Shown here: piece after piece, positions 1 through 13,446 of the stretch
How positions within the stretch are numbered: position 1 is the first letter of the stretch
Layout: each line of letters starts with the position of its first letter
Source of the DNA: Chamaecrista fasciculata
Lineage: Eukaryota; Streptophyta; Magnoliopsida; Fabales; Fabaceae
Length of the DNA stretch: 64,000 nt
Direction of reading: 5' to 3'
Assembly: GCA_003254925.1 (NCBI GenBank)
Contig: QANZ01046675.1
Coordinates: 100,900 to 164,899, forward strand
Translations under genes and position numbers: made by a program
Notes under the pieces: model-generated
Database searches by the model: none
Told to the model about the DNA's origin: nothing
Seen by the model: only the letters and a program-made list of their open reading frames with translations

Positions 1-593
1 GTTCAATTTATCGAAGTGACAAATTTCAGAGATTTATGATATTTCACTCTTATTTCTGTGTGTGTTTATATTCTGTAATCTGTGTGACTATATTTCAAAT
101 TGCTTGCAATGTTTAATGAAATTTTATCTGCAATATGGATTTGTAGCTGGCTCCTAGGTTATGCTTGCTTGTAGTGTAAAACTTTATTTTGGGTTTGTAA
201 GTTTGAAACAAACTAAAATTCTAATTTGTGTTCTTGTACAGATGCTTTAGGTTTTTACTGCGTTCATCCATATTGTGATTGTGTGAAATACAGAATATGA
301 GAATAACTTACCCACTTTATTTTTTCTTTGTAATATGGTGATGTAGCCATGGCCCTTATTCCTTGCTCTTCTCTCTCTATTCATTTTAAAATTTAATAGT
401 GGCCCCTCAATCAACTGTTCTTTGTTTCTGAAATTTTATGTTCCTCATCTCATACCTTTGGCTTGTGGCCATCAACCATCAGTTGTTAACTGGTAGAAAT
501 GACCATTGCTTTAATTTCTTTCATGGGCCTTTTTTAATTGCAATGCTAACACTTGAAGACTGTTAATTTTTAATATTTTCTAATTATTTATAG

Positions 594-2887
594 GAATCAA
601 GGAGTCTGATACTGGTTTAGCGGCGCCAAGCCAGTGGGATCTTGTTTCTGATAAGCAAATGATGCAGGAGGAGCAGCCTCTTCAGGTGGAATATTTTTTA
701 TATTTCTTTTTTTTTGGGGGGGGGGGGGGGGGGGGNNNNNNNNNNNNNNNNNNNNNGGGGGAGGGCATGGTTGAAAAAAACACCCTTTTCGGCATTGCTA
801 ACTGAAATTTTATTGCACAGGTGGCAAGGTGTACAAAAATTATAAATCCAAACTCTGAAGATGCAAAATATGTAATCAATGTTAAGCAGATTGCAAAGGT
901 ACTATATTTTCAGTAATTGTCAATGGTTATGAATACTGTCTTATTTTTTTTGGAAAGATTTTGTTATCATGCTTTGTAAATGGTTGTGGGTTGGATAGGC
1001 TATTGATTTCTTCTTCTTTAACTTGTATCTTCTGCTCTGTTAATGGCAGTTTGTTGTTGGGCTCGGTGACAAAGTTTCCCCTACTGATATAGAGGAAGGA
1101 ATGCGTGTTGGGTATGTTTCTTATTGGTAACTTTAGATGTGAAATTATTCCAAGCGGAAGAGAGGGGAAGAAGAGGCTCTTTTCTCTATGTTGTCTACTT
1201 GTTTTATAAATGGAGACCCATTCTTTAATTGCAGGGTTGATAGAAACAAATATCAGATTCAGATTCCCTTGCCACCGAAGATTGATCCAAGCGTCACCAT
1301 GATGACAGTTGAAGAGAAGCCTGATGTGACATATAATGATGTCGGAGGTTGTAAGGAGCAGATTGAGAAGATGAGAGAAGTAAGTGGTGGATAATTTCCC
1401 AAACTTTACATTGATTTACAATTATAGAAGCTAAACTATGTGTGGCACTAACTCTATTCTTATTTCCACCTTCCAGGTTGTTGAACTTCCAATGCTTCAC
1501 CCTGAGAAATTTGTCAAGCTTGGAATTGATCCTCCAAAGGGTGTTCTTTGCTATGGTCCACCAGGAACTGGCAAAACCCTTTTAGCCAGGGCTGTGGCCA
1601 ATAGGACTGATGCTTGCTTTATAAGAGTTATTGGAAGTGAGCTAGTTCAGAAATATGTTGGTGAGGGGGCTCGGATGGTTCGGGAACTATTTCAGGTCAA
1701 TTTCTAAGATCCATCCTTTAGTTGCTAACCATTGTTTCCATGATGTGATATAATGTGACTGAAATTGTATTCTCCTATAGATGGCACGTTCAAAGAAGGC
1801 ATGCATTGTATTTTTTGATGAAGTTGATGCAATTGGAGGTGCTAGATTTGATGATGGGGTTGGTGGGGACAATGAAGTTCAGCGAACCATGCTTGAAATT
1901 GTGAACCAGCTTGATGGATTTGATGCTCGTGGGAACATCAAAGTTCTGATGGCAACAAACAGGTAATTCGATTTGGCAATTATATGGTTTATTATTGCAT
2001 TTCTATTGCAGCTTCATTGAAACTCTAAATTACTGAAGACTTTGAGTGCCACCCTGAAGACATTCATTATTTCTAAATTCACCTTTATTTTCCCCCCCTT
2101 TTTGCTTCCCAAAGAAACCATTTGGTTTGCAAGACTTGAAGCTGGCTAAATTTTTTTTTGTTTCCTAAGATTTCATTTTTCTGATAAAATCCGTCCTTGC
2201 TAAATAATAAAGCATGTTATTTTAAATTCTGTCGTATTGCATATTTCTTCTCCAGGTCTTCTCCTCCCTTCCCTACTTCCCCATTATTAAATGTGAAAGT
2301 ATCACTATCAGTAAGCTTGGTTGACTTTTTTTTTTTCACAATTTCTAGGCCGGACACACTAGATCCTGCTCTTCTACGCCCTGGGCGATTGGATCGTAAA
2401 GTTGAATTTGGCCTTCCTGATCTCGAGAGTCGGACACAGATATTCAAGATACATACAAGAACCATGAACTGCGAAAGGGATATCCGATTTGAACTCTTAG
2501 CTCGGCTTTGCCCCAATTCAACAGGTAATAACAGCTTATCTCTGGTTAATATTATACTTTTAGCATTCACCCAATTTGTGTAGATTGTTCACTCTCCAGT
2601 ATTTCAGCTAATAAGCTTTTGATATGATTGGTTTCAAAGCTTCCTTTCCTAATGTGTGGGACTATACCGTGTCTTGTGACACCAGATTTCTGACCAAGTC
2701 TGTCTTTTTTCTTCCTTGTGTTTCTCCAGGAGCCGATATAAGGAGTGTATGCACTGAAGCTGGTATGTATGCTATCCGTGCCCGGAGGAAGACTGTGACT
2801 GAGAAAGACTTCCTTGATGCAGTAAATAAAGTCATCAAAGGATACCAAAAGTTTAGTGCAACTCCCAAATATATGGTCTACAACTAA
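594..2887 (+). CDS. RPT1: 26S proteasome regulatory particle AAA-ATPase subunit RPT1 (5' part outside window)
   Basis: One of six ATPases forming the ring at the base of the 19S particle; it unfolds ubiquitinated substrates and opens the 20S gate. Visible coding exons are 594-685, 821-898, 1050-1111, 1235-1379, 1477-1695, 1781-1962, 2349-2524 and 2730-2887, all GT-AG and in phase (1112 nt, about 370 residues). The family is about 426 residues, so about 56 N-terminal residues lie left of the window. Bases 1-593 read as intron; I see no coding exon there. The first codon (Gly) is split across the missing junction. Seen motifs: Walker A GPPGTGKT (1555-1578), Walker B with [12 protein letters not shown], sensor-type MATNRPD, and the C-terminus YMVYN. 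The near-identity of these blocks to plant RPT1 makes the assignment secure. The 136-bp intron after the first visible exon holds an assembly gap in a G-run. Confidence 0.97.
716..762. other. Assembly gap inside a poly-G run (N at 736-756)
   Basis: Twenty-one N flanked by 20 G on the left and a few G on the right, inside an RPT1 intron. A real long G-tract or a sequencing dropout; the true length is unknown. It does not affect the coding exons. Confidence 0.95.
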
Positions 2888-3834
2888 ATTTATCCTTTGC
2901 CCTGGTTTGGCAAAAACAATGTTAGAACTAGCACGTAGAATTTTTTTTTCTTTTCCTCATTAAAAATGATCTAAAAGCATGTACGGTTCTTTTGTGAGAA
3001 ATTTGAAATTGCTTTTGCAGTCACTTTGTTTAATATTTCTGTACCAAAACTTTCTTATCATTTGAATAGTTGAATGATGTTGCTGTGAACCCAACCATCT
3101 CCCCCGCCCAATAAAAAATAAAAAAGTTAAGAAAAAAATTAGCATCATGTAGTAAAAGGAGTAGTTAATAATTATGACTAATGACTTATGAACTTTGTAG
3201 ACCATCCCCTTGGGAGTGGTGGAGGGAGGGCTCCAATTGGTAGAAAAGATCTTATGATTTTTTGTTGCCCTAGTAAATAGTAAAGTAAAAAATTTGAATT
3301 TGTTTTTGACTTTTTGTTTTTAGAAAAAAAAAAAGGGAGCAAGTAAAAACAATAAGAGTAATGTACTGTGACACGATCAATAATAGTGTTGAGATTATTG
3401 CATATGGATTAATATGGAACATAAGCGTTGGAATCTAGATGACAGTGCATTTTGCACCAATATCATTGCAAGAGTAAAACGGATCTGGACACTCGGCATT
3501 TTAACTTTGGTGCATTTTCATAAAGTGTAGAGAGAGAATGGAAGAGTTGGAGAGAGAAGTTTGGTGAAGTGTGGGTCCCATCAAATTTTTCTCTCTCTAA
3601 CTCTTTCTTTCTCTCTCTAAACTGCACACACTTCACAATGCAGAGGATTCACTCTCCCCACCCGGATGGTTTTACTTTTCTCACAGGATTTCATATTTGT
3701 CATTTTTATTATTCGTAATTGACTTCAACTTCATATTTTAAATCAGTTTTTGCTTCTCTTAATTTTCAATTCTCAAGTTTGCAACAAATACTATTTAACA
3801 TTAAAAATAAATAAACCTATGACTATTGTTTTTA
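2888..3834. other. RPT1 3' flank, no gene seen
   Basis: AT-rich sequence after the RPT1 stop. It includes AATAAA-like hexamers near 3110-3120 that could serve as a poly(A) signal for RPT1, and CT/GA-rich tracts around 3525-3620 that are partly mutually complementary. No coding potential recognised. Confidence 0.5.
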
Positions 3835-5965
3835 GGTCAAAGGGTCATTTTGGTCCTAAATGTATGTTCTAATGTTCATTTTGGTCCATTATGTTTCAAA
3901 ATGTTCAAATTGGTCCTAAATGTTAGGAAAATGATTCATTTTGGTCATAAATATTGATAAAATATTTCATTTTGGTCCAAAACTATTGAATTGTCATATT
4001 TTTCTCATTTCTCGTTTCAAGTTCAAATGACTTATTAAGATGAGCTCGTAGCTATGAATTCGTCGCATTCAAATTTAAAACGAGAGAGATATGATTAACT
4101 TTGCTTGTTTGATCATGAGACGATCAATCTACTTTTAGGACCGATTTGACCTCGTTTGCCGACAGTCCCAACTGGGTAGAGAAAGTACTCTCTGAGAACA
4201 ATACGTTACTCTAAACTCGTCAAGTTTGAACTTGAAACAAGCCATATTCGGGCCTGTTTGGGAGCCTCCCCATCTCAATCCAATTTCATCTTAGATATTG
4301 AGATGAGATGATGTTGTAATGGGATGAGATGAAATGATGTATTGGTGTTTGGATGATTTGAGAGAAAATGATGTTAAATAGGGTGTGAAATTATATAAAA
4401 GGATATGTAATGATTGTGGTTAGGTGAAATAGGTTGTTGGATTTATTTATTTTGTATAGGGGTATAAATGGTAAGAAATAATGAAATGAGATTGAAATAT
4501 TGAGATGAGATGAGATGAAATGAGATGATAGATGTTTGGTGGTGGGTTGGATGAGATGATGTTGAAATTAGATGCTCTTGGAAAACGTGAGGATAAGATA
4601 TTTTTGGATGAAGGGTTTAGGGTTCATCTCATTGGATGAGATGATGGACCAAAATGAAAATAATATTAAAATTATTTTAAGATTACAATTTGATCCATAA
4701 ATTTGAATCGGTCCAATTAATCGATCCCTAACATGTGTAAATGATAACTCAGGGACCATAGAAAATCTCAGCCATCAATAATCGAGTCTATTTATGAAAT
4801 TCAACGACCAAAAAATAATAAACAATAGTTTGGGGACTAGAATGCAAATAACATGGAAATTATTGTAAAAATACAATTTGGTCCACAACTTTGTATCGAT
4901 CCAATGAATCGGTCCATAACTAATCTCGTAGTTTGATAAACAAAATAAGACCAGAAATAGTTTTATTACTGAAAGGAAACGAATCTCATAGTTTAAGGAT
5001 CAGACTAGCAACAATGCCAACAAATGGGAAGATAAAAAATTATTTTAACTCCTTTTAACTTTTACACAAAACTTCATAAAATATATCGAAAAAAAGTATA
5101 GATTGAATTGTATGATAGTGAAAAAAAATATAGGAATGTTACAGTTTGGACTAAAAAATATAACAAATATTTTGCGGACCAAAATGCAACTCATCTCGTA
5201 ATTTGAGTAAAAAATCTAACCATAAATAGTTTTATGACCGAAACAAATAGAAGAACATTTGAGACAATAAAAAACAAAACAACATTGCAATTTTTTGGCT
5301 ACCCATGATTCGAACAAAAAAAATAACTGACATGTGAAAACTTGTGTATTTTTCCAACAAAAAAATAACTGTTATTTCTCCATTATCCACAATGTATAAT
5401 CATTGGATGATTTTGGACATGAATATAGAACAAAAAATAATTTGAGGACCAAAATGAAACTAATTGCATAGTTTGAGGAAAAGAAACTAAACAAAAAATA
5501 ATTTTAGGAGCCAAGGAAACTGAGCTCATAATTTGAGGATCAAAATGCTTATAAAAGTGAAGAGAATATTGTAACGAGAATAGAAGAAGATTGTAACTTA
5601 AAAAATAATTTAANGAAACTATGTAAAATTACTATTTTGCCTAATTTTTTTTTTATATTTGAATTAGAGTATAGGTAATTATAGGTATATGAGTAGGGAT
5701 AGTTTTGTAAATGTATAGAAAATGAGATGATGATGTGAATGAGATGAGATGAGATTAAAGATCCACCAAACACCCAATTAGTACTGTTCATCCAATTCAG
5801 ATGAGATGAGATTGGGATTGGGAGGCTCCCGAACAGGCCTTTCAATAGTTTTAGAGCAAAATGAAACATTTTGCAAACATTTAGGACCAATTTGAACATT
5901 TTAAAACATAATAGACCAAAATGAATATTAAGGCATACATTTAGGATCAAAATGACCCTTTAACC
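3835..5965. mobile_element. Mutator-like MITE (GG...CC, 8/9-bp TSD) split by a second element
   Basis: The left end (3835-3970) and right end (about 5840-5965) are inverted copies of each other over more than 100 bp, with repeated 'ATTTTGGTCC' phrases. Flanking 9-mers are TTGTTTTTA (3826-3834) and TTGTTTTCA (5966-5974), one mismatch, the size expected for Mutator-type insertion. The left interior carries a module beginning GACCTCGTTTGCC near 4150, also found in elements at 17003-18553 and 34979-35510. No transposase reading frame is present. The middle is occupied by a separate insertion (4250-5840). Class assignment rests on TSD length and terminus form. Confidence 0.72.
4250..5840. mobile_element. 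PIF/Harbinger-like non-autonomous element nested in the Mutator-like MITE
   Basis: The left terminus GGGCCTGTTTGGGAGCCTCC is mirrored at the right end by GGAGGCTCCCGAACAGGCC, an inverted terminus of about 40 bp with few mismatches. The body is full of GAGATGAGATGA-type repeats. A candidate 3-bp duplication TTC flanks both sides (4247-4249 and 5841-5843), the size of PIF/Harbinger targets, though the usual target is TWA. No transposase recognised. A related right end occurs at 59793-60027. One ambiguous base at 5614. Confidence 0.6.
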
Positions 5966-5974
5966 TTGTTTTCA

Positions 5975-6781
5975 TATGGAATTATATTATACCATTCAGT
6001 TTGATCACAGTTCAATTATGAATGAATTATTGAACCTTGAACTTTACAGAGAAGTTGTGAAGTTCGAAGAATAAAATAATAAAAAGTAAACACTATATAT
6101 TAGATTATTTTATATATTTAATTTCCTTTTCCCTCCTACCTTATCCTTTTTCATCCATCCATATATACGCTAATAGACTGTTGCTGTGGTAAGAGGCAAC
6201 AAATAAGGCGTGCAATGTGGCACCACAGTATCTAAAATGGGACCAATGATTATGTGCACGTGTTGTGGTACCTCCAAATAAACACAGCATCCTATGCCAT
6301 TTGTCAACCAGGCTGCATTTATTGCTTCATAAAATGACAGTTCCTTTCATACAGAATCATGCTAAATTCTAAACTTCTCAATCCGACAACAATATTAGTT
6401 GTAAGGGACGACAATTGCTGCCTTCAAAAAGAAAATATATTTTTTAGTCCTCGAATTTATTATAAAATTATGATTCAATCTCTTGATATTATATATATAA
6501 ATTGATCATTAATTTTTCACAATAGTTGGAATACACTTTCATTTTAGGTTCTGATTGGTGTAAATTGTTTTTCTGATAACTTTCTGGTGAACCATGCCGT
6601 ATCAATGTTTATGTATCCCATTTACTTAAGTTACAAAACAATGGGAACCAGTTAAATTATTGAAGCTTCTATCAATAATAAAAGAACTAGCTCACTAGCT
6701 TAAGGACATACAGCACCGGGCACCCATTGTCTAAGCAGTTAATTGAAGGTGAAGCTAATCTAACTCAAGTGTAATGTCAAG
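5975..6781. other. Gap between transposon nest and SRF gene 3' end, no gene seen
   Basis: AT-rich unique-looking sequence; the right part is presumably the 3' flank and 3' UTR of the minus-strand receptor kinase gene ending at 6848. Nothing else recognised. Confidence 0.4.
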
Positions 6782-6810
6782 TAGAGAGAGAGAGAAAGAG
6801 AGAGAGAGAA
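6782..6810. repeat. (AG)n microsatellite
   Basis: Near-pure AG dinucleotide run just downstream of the receptor kinase stop codon; likely in its 3' UTR as CT repeats on the transcript. Confidence 0.85.
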
Positions 6811-6847
6811 CTACTTTCCCCTACTAACACAAGGATTCGGTTCCAAT

Positions 6848-9800
6848 TTACATGTCTTGTGCTTCTGGGTCATCTCCTCCTCGAAAGGATCCTCCTTGAT
6901 CAGAAAATGTTCTCTTGCTCATGTTAGCACGCTGAACTAGTCGAACCAATGCTTGGACCACTTCCGACATGGGTGGTCGGAATTCAGGCTCCGGCTGCCC
7001 CAAAATGAAAAAGCAACCATTAGTATACATTGACACATACAAATCTTTTCAATCCCCAACGTAGCATGTTACGGATGAAGTTCAATGACTATATTTATGT
7101 AGGTGGTGGGTTTTTGAAAAAATTAGGGTGGAACATGACTGACCTGAACACAAAGTGCGATAACATCTGCAAACCGTGAAAGAGACTTAACAGGGTATAG
7201 TCCCTCCAATGCAGGATCAACCATTTTAGACAAAGCATCAATATCATGAAGTTGTGGTGTTGCCCACCGAACCAAAGACTGCTCAGATCTTGGCCTTGAG
7301 CTGTTAGAAAATGTTTCAACGATCAGAAAAATGGAAAAACTGGTATTTCTTCCATAATTTCGGAGAATAATTTTGGCTTTCCCTCAGAATTCAGTATCAA
7401 ACAAGCTAAAAAATGTGATTGGAAGAGGTAAAGAATGATTCTCAGCTAAATATTGATCAATGACATGTTGAGTGGACAATAGTCCAATTACAAAAGCTAC
7501 CTGAAAGTTCATATAAATTATGTACGATTATACACTACTATTGATCAATTATGTCAGTTCATAAACCATATATCTATGTGATCATTCTAGTTCAGAATAT
7601 TACTAGGGCAAAGTAATGTCAATTATTCACCTATCAAATGGTTTCCGTCCGCTAAGAAGCTCCAACATGACAACTCCAAAGCTGTAAACATCACTTTTCA
7701 GAGTATACTGACGAGACAAAGCAACTTCAGGTGCATCATATCCAGATCCAGCATTACGGTTCAATATCTGAACATGAAATGAAACACACGTTCAAAACAT
7801 TCAAAAATATTAGTATCTCAGCTACATGTCACTCAGCAAAAGAAAAACAGCACTCATCAAGGGCACAATTAATGACTCATCGATCCAATGGAATGGGTCA
7901 GCAACCCAGCATACAAAATTCTTTAGTATTAGATACTTGAATTGTACTTGGTATGATGGACCATTGGCTAAACACTTATCTCGTTAGATGTTAATATTTA
8001 GAAAGTAGTCTACTAAATTTTCCCATCATATTTGAATCAAAGAGTTCAAAGGAAGAACAATTAACAATGAAACTGAAAACAGGGAGGCCTAGAGGAATTT
8101 TTTTTTTTAAAAAAAAGCAATGGAAACAGAGCAAACGTTTGAAATTTTGATGGTCACATACAACTTTCACATCCAAGTATAAACAAAATAATTGACTCTG
8201 CATCAAGTTATAAAATCACCTGGTCTGCATTTGGAATATAGCTTGCCAATCCACTATCTGAAAGATGAGGATTAAGCTCCATATCTAGCAATATGTTGGC
8301 TGATTTAATATTTTTATGAACAACTGATGGTGAACAAACTTCATGAAGATACCTACAATAAAATTTTAGCATACACAATTAATTAATTACCAGTCTCACA
8401 GAAAACACTTAGATCAATGGTTAATTTTACACCAATAAAGCATGCAGATAGAACAATAGGAAGGAAAGGGATTAGCAAGTAGAAGAAAAGCATATTATAT
8501 AACGTTAGGAAAATATCATTCAATAATGCAAATTATCCTCATAAATGCAATAACATGATCTTGTAATCCCATAACCCCTCTACCAAGAACTGACTTACTC
8601 TAAGGCACGTGCAGTCCCCAAAGCAATCTTGACACGGGAATTCCATATCAATGGTTTACTATATTCATCTGGCAAGTGGAGGAAGTCGTGCAATGATCCA
8701 TTCTTATGAAACTCGTAGACTAAGAGATGTTGTCCGTGCTCTAAACAATAACCAACAAGCTCTGTCACATTTGGATGGTGCAACTGGGAAATGTTTGAAA
8801 CAACTTCTGTAAAGTCTTCAGACATATCATTTGGAAGGACAGTTGAATCTATCTTCTTCACAGCAAGAACCTACAACATTTTCAAAAGTAAAAGAGAAAA
8901 AAGGCTAAAACCATTAACCACAACTTTTAGAAACTTATGAAGTATATCATGGCATTGTATCATAATAATTCTATATCTTTGACATCAAAATTTTAAATGG
9001 CAGATTAGATGTATAATTGTGGGAATAACAAGTGAGGGGTACCTGCCCATCATCAAATTGAGCACGGTAGACACGTCCAAAAGATCCCTCTCCAAGAAGG
9101 TGATCCACACTGAAGCTGCCAGTAGCAACCTGAAGGTCTGCTATAGAATATAGTTTCACATTTTCAGGAGCTGTTACAGTTTTCTTCACAATTACAGGCT
9201 TCTTTGAAATCTCATTTTCATCAAATGATTTGTGGCGTTCAATAGGTGGAGGTTTAAGATTGAAAGAGGCAGAAGTATTAAACGTCTTTGTCTCGGGTAC
9301 AGAGGACGGTTGCACAGCCTTCATTTCTGTATTATAACAAATATTAACATCAATTTTTAATAACCAAGTAGCAAAATCAGAATAACTAAACTGTACATGT
9401 AAAACTGAAAGCATTGATTTAGCAGGAACCAGATTACTTAATAGTAAAAGATAGACCAGTCATATTGTAAGTCATGGTGGAATTTGAACAAGACTAATCA
9501 GAGCAAAAAAAAAAAGAAAAAAAAAAACTAAAATTGCTTCATCTAGGTTAATTGCCATATGAATGTTTGCCAGTGTCAAGCACTGACTGTATCCTTCCCC
9601 GGAAAAGAATGCTAAAGTAATTGCTATTATCTTCTCTAACAAAACCAATTAATTAAATTTTGCACCAAAATGATAAACAAAAAAGCAAAACTCCTTTATC
9701 AAGAGCAAAATTGAGTTTAAGGAAAATGTAGCAGTTTCATTCTACCATTATAACAAGCCTGTGTAGGATGATAATAATAAAATATGATATGAACAAAGCA

Positions 9801-12800
9801 CAAAGATAAAGACAACCTACAAAATGAATTTTTATTAGTGTGCAAAATGCAGGAGGCCTGAAAATATGTTACCATGTATTCCGTTCAAAGTGAGAGGAGC
9901 AAATGACTGGTTGTCAATCTTTTCTAAATCTGAAGCCGGCTTCTTGGATCTTCTCTTCATCAGAAAGAATGCTACAATTGCTCCAACAAAAAATATTGAT
10001 ATCATAATTCCAGCAATGCCACCACCTCCTATACCAGATTTTTTGCTTCCAGCACTAGTACTACCAGCATCAGAGGGGGTGGTTCTTTCACTGCCACTAG
10101 ATTTGTGATCTCGAGATTTTTTAGGCACCGGAGGTGTTCCAGGAGGAGGTGGTGGTGCAGATCCTGAGCTCCAAGCATTACCATTTCCCCTGTCATTAAG
10201 TTTGATAGGTTTTAAAATATTGTAGAAAAAACATGTTTCCAATCACAATTTCTGATGACAGCAATGCTTACTTTAGGTTTATATTTTTCAACTGTTCTGG
10301 TATCCAGCCTGTAAAATGGTTGCCCTCCACATTTCTGAGAAGCACATAAGAAAATAAATACAACTGGTTTCAAGGAAATTCAATTGAAAGATCAGGAAAT
10401 GATATTCCCGTTCCAGCTATGTTATTTGATACAAAAGATACGCACAGAGTTTCAAGAGGAAGATTAGCAAGGACATCGATGGTGCCCGTAAACTGGTTGT
10501 TTTGCAGGTACCTATACAAAAGTGGACAAGACAACACAATGCAATTAATACCATGTTAAAATAATAACACAAAGAAGCAATTTTAGACATTTACATGGTT
10601 TTGAGGCTTGTAAGTGAGGTGAAACTTTGAGGAAGGTCACCTGACAGAGCATTGAATGATAGATCCCTGAAAAAAGGAATAAGATTTATCATCACTTCTC
10701 ACTAGTTCCTCAAGCTTCACCAAAACCTAGTGTTTTTTTTAGCATCTATTATCCAGCTAAAACATATGCAATGAGAGATAATGCTGAAGGGTAAAGCCTA
10801 TATCTTACAGAGAAAATGGAAAATGTCTTAAGCATTCAAGTGAAATTATTACTTTTAGGTACAAAATGGTAGTTGAACTCAAAATACAAAACACATCCAT
10901 GGAAGAATTATTTAAAAAAAAAAACACTTATACTTAACACGGTAGCAGCTATCCAAACAACTTTTAAAGTATTAAGGGACAAAAGAAATCTCACAATGTG
11001 GAAAGCGAAGAAAGTTTCTCAAAGTTGACACTCAGTACATCCTGGAGTTGATTGTGACCAAGATTCCTAGATTTGCATCAAAAGGGGAAAAAACTTCAGT
11101 TGCTGGAAAAGTGAGCTAATAAGGTAGGAGTAGGACTATGAGAAATGTAAAAGAGGAAATACGCACAGGTACGTCAGAGAAGTCATATCTGAAATAGAGT
11201 ATACAACATCCCCAGTGAAGTTATTATTAGCAAGATTTCTGCAGCATATGAATAAGTATGTTTAAAATCACATAACCAGAACAAAAATAAACGTAAGAGT
11301 AGGAATCACATGCATATAGAAACATACAATTGCGTCAAATTAGGAGGAAGTTGGTATGGTATAGTGCCTCCAAGATTATTGTTACTCATGTCCCTGCAAA
11401 CCTAAGATGGTCACAACAAGCACAGGGATGCATAGAAAATTATATATTTGAATTTTGAGAGCATCATTCTTACAGGTTGGTCACAGATGTCAAACTTTGT
11501 AACTGGTAACCCAATGATCCAGTTAATGCCAGGCCAGGTAACTTACTGATAAGAAGTAATAAAAGATTAGGCATCAGAAATCAATACCAATAGCATCAAT
11601 GAACAGGTGAAATCAAGTCAAAGGGAGACTGAAACTTTACATCTCCGTGACTCGGTTGCCTACACAAGAAATGCCTTTCCAAGACTGTCCGCATGGATCA
11701 TCACCATCTGCGGGCCAACCTAGCTGGGATGGTGAGTTCATAGTGCTAAACATAACCTTTAGAGCAGCAGCTACATCAAGCATTATTTCAATATAAGATA
11801 GCCAACCCAAACATGTATAACAGAAGATCATATTGTAAATTCCTAAAGTGGATGCTATTTGTCCCACAATCTACTTTATAAATCACTACCGACCAAAATG
11901 AATCTAATATGATTGCATCATTCCATAAAATGTCGATAAGCGTGAGTGATCAAATTAGTACCTGATACTCTGAATTGAAAATCAGAAAATTTTCACGGGA
12001 ATCAAGGATTTTAGTACTGGTTAATTGGTTCTTTAAAGAGCAGGCAGAAATATAAAGCATTGAAGTGGACTATTGGTGCCAACCTTTCATGCAGAGTTTC
12101 TGGTTTTTTGTCTTTTAAAGCTTTAGTCAGCATAATACAATCAATATCAATTTTAACATCAAACCACAAACAGACAAATCTTGAATTTACCAGAAATAAT
12201 AATCCAGTATCACAGAAAAAAAAATAGATGTAGACTTCCATTTATGGATCAGTAAAACAATTGGATAGGCCCACCTACGCATTGCAATATCTATTATATA
12301 ACTTCATTGAATAACACGAACGAAAGTAAGCACACTCCATACTAAAGCCAGAAACTATATGACCAAAATTTTGCATATAGTTTTATGTCATACAAGAGGC
12401 CAAGACAATGAACCGACACAATATCGTGTAACATAGAGAGCATACAACTAGAGAAAACTCCTCTGTTTGTGGAAATCATTGTCATGCAAAGCAAGAGGTC
12501 CATCTCAATTCACAACAACACTAAGTCACTGTGATAATGACGGAACTAACTAACGTTTGCCACTCCTCAACAGATCAACAGAAAAACTAGTCACTACTCA
12601 CTGACTCGGAAACCTAAAAACTCATGAAAAGTCGAGAAATGTCGGCCAGAGAGAAGAATCACCAGCACATGTAATACATTACATCCAAGTGCAAAGAAAC
12701 ACAGAGAAAAGGCAAGAAAAGAGTGAATCGATGGAAATAGTCACCATCGCTTGGATCGGTTAGACCACCATTGATGGTAACGGGCATGAAACCTAGAATG

Positions 12801-12856
12801 CAGATGGTGATGATGAACACTAGCACCACTATCCTTCTTCGATATTGCTCCAACAT
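6848..12856 (-). CDS. SRF6/SRF7-like: STRUBBELIG-RECEPTOR FAMILY 6/7-like LRR receptor (pseudo)kinase
   Basis: Single-pass plasma-membrane receptor with six to seven LRRs and an atypical cytoplasmic kinase. Exons in transcript order: 12745-12856, 11641-11770, 11474-11545, 11328-11393, 11167-11238, 10995-11066, 10595-10666, 10446-10511, 10272-10334, 9873-10189, 9043-9326, 8599-8870, 8220-8352, 7631-7767, 7144-7300, 6848-6994; total 2172 nt, 723 aa, matching Arabidopsis SRF6/7 (about 720). The start ATG at 12856 follows an in-frame stop. Visible: signal-anchor hydrophobic run (9-25), LRRs in 63-72-nt exons all in one phase, APPPPPG proline patch (253-259), TM about 300-319, G-loop GEGSFGRV (426-433), Lys447. 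The HRD position reads HKN (545-547) and DFG reads DSG (565-567), so phosphotransfer is doubtful, as is usual in this family. C-terminal text [16 protein letters not shown] is typical of SRF6/7. Function is inferred from family. Confidence 0.95.
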
Positions 12857-12942
12857 CTCGCAATCTTGTTTGTTTCTGTGGAATGGAATCAATCCCTAAA
12901 CCACAAACAGAAGCTTCTTCTACCTCACAAAACCAAGAGAGT

Positions 12943-12972
12943 GAAGAAGAAGAAGAAGAAGAAGAAGAAGAA
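12943..12972. repeat. (GAA)n microsatellite in SRF 5' UTR
   Basis: About ten GAA units about 90 bp upstream of the receptor kinase ATG; on the transcript they read as TTC/CTT repeats, a common feature of plant 5' leaders. Confidence 0.8.
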
Positions 12973-13180
12973 GGAGAAGGGCATTAAGCCCTTTAAGCAA
13001 AAAAGTGTTTACCTATTTGTTTTTGCTTTCCCCTAAAGAAGTTTGTTTTTATGGGTTTAGTGTTAGACAAATAGAGACATGGCCATCATCAAGTAAAGCT
13101 GGAAAGCACGAATGGCTAAAAGAATCCAAAGGAATTTTGTATTATTTACTTTACCCGGCCACAGTATATACTATATTATA

Positions 13181-13187
13181 CTTTATA
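13181..13187 (-). promoter_or_regulatory. Candidate TATA box for SRF gene
   Basis: The minus strand reads TATAAAG here, about 325 bp upstream of the ATG, within a broader TA-rich tract (13165-13210). This would imply a leader of roughly 300 nt. Weak evidence, as the surroundings are AT-rich. Confidence 0.3.
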
Positions 13188-13446
13188 CCATATACTATAA
13201 AATAAAATAATAATATTGTAATAATTTGTAATAATATTAGGAATGTATTAAATAAAAAGAAAAAGAAAAAAAGAAATGTGTGTGTGTGCATTGAATGGGG
13301 GTGTCCCTTGAAGACATCGTTATCATTTCTGTTTTTGGACTTTCTGCTATGACTTCAGTAGCTATCACGGGGATGAAGGAAACGCATGTGAGTATTTCTT
13401 TTATTCTTTATACATTTCTTTATTTATTTGTTTGTTTTATATTTAT

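Noticed and set aside
12857..12892. Extended N-terminus for the SRF receptor starting at 12892
   Set aside because: The codon at 12892 is TTG, directly downstream of an in-frame stop. The first ATG in frame is at 12856 and gives a normal hydrophobic signal-anchor.
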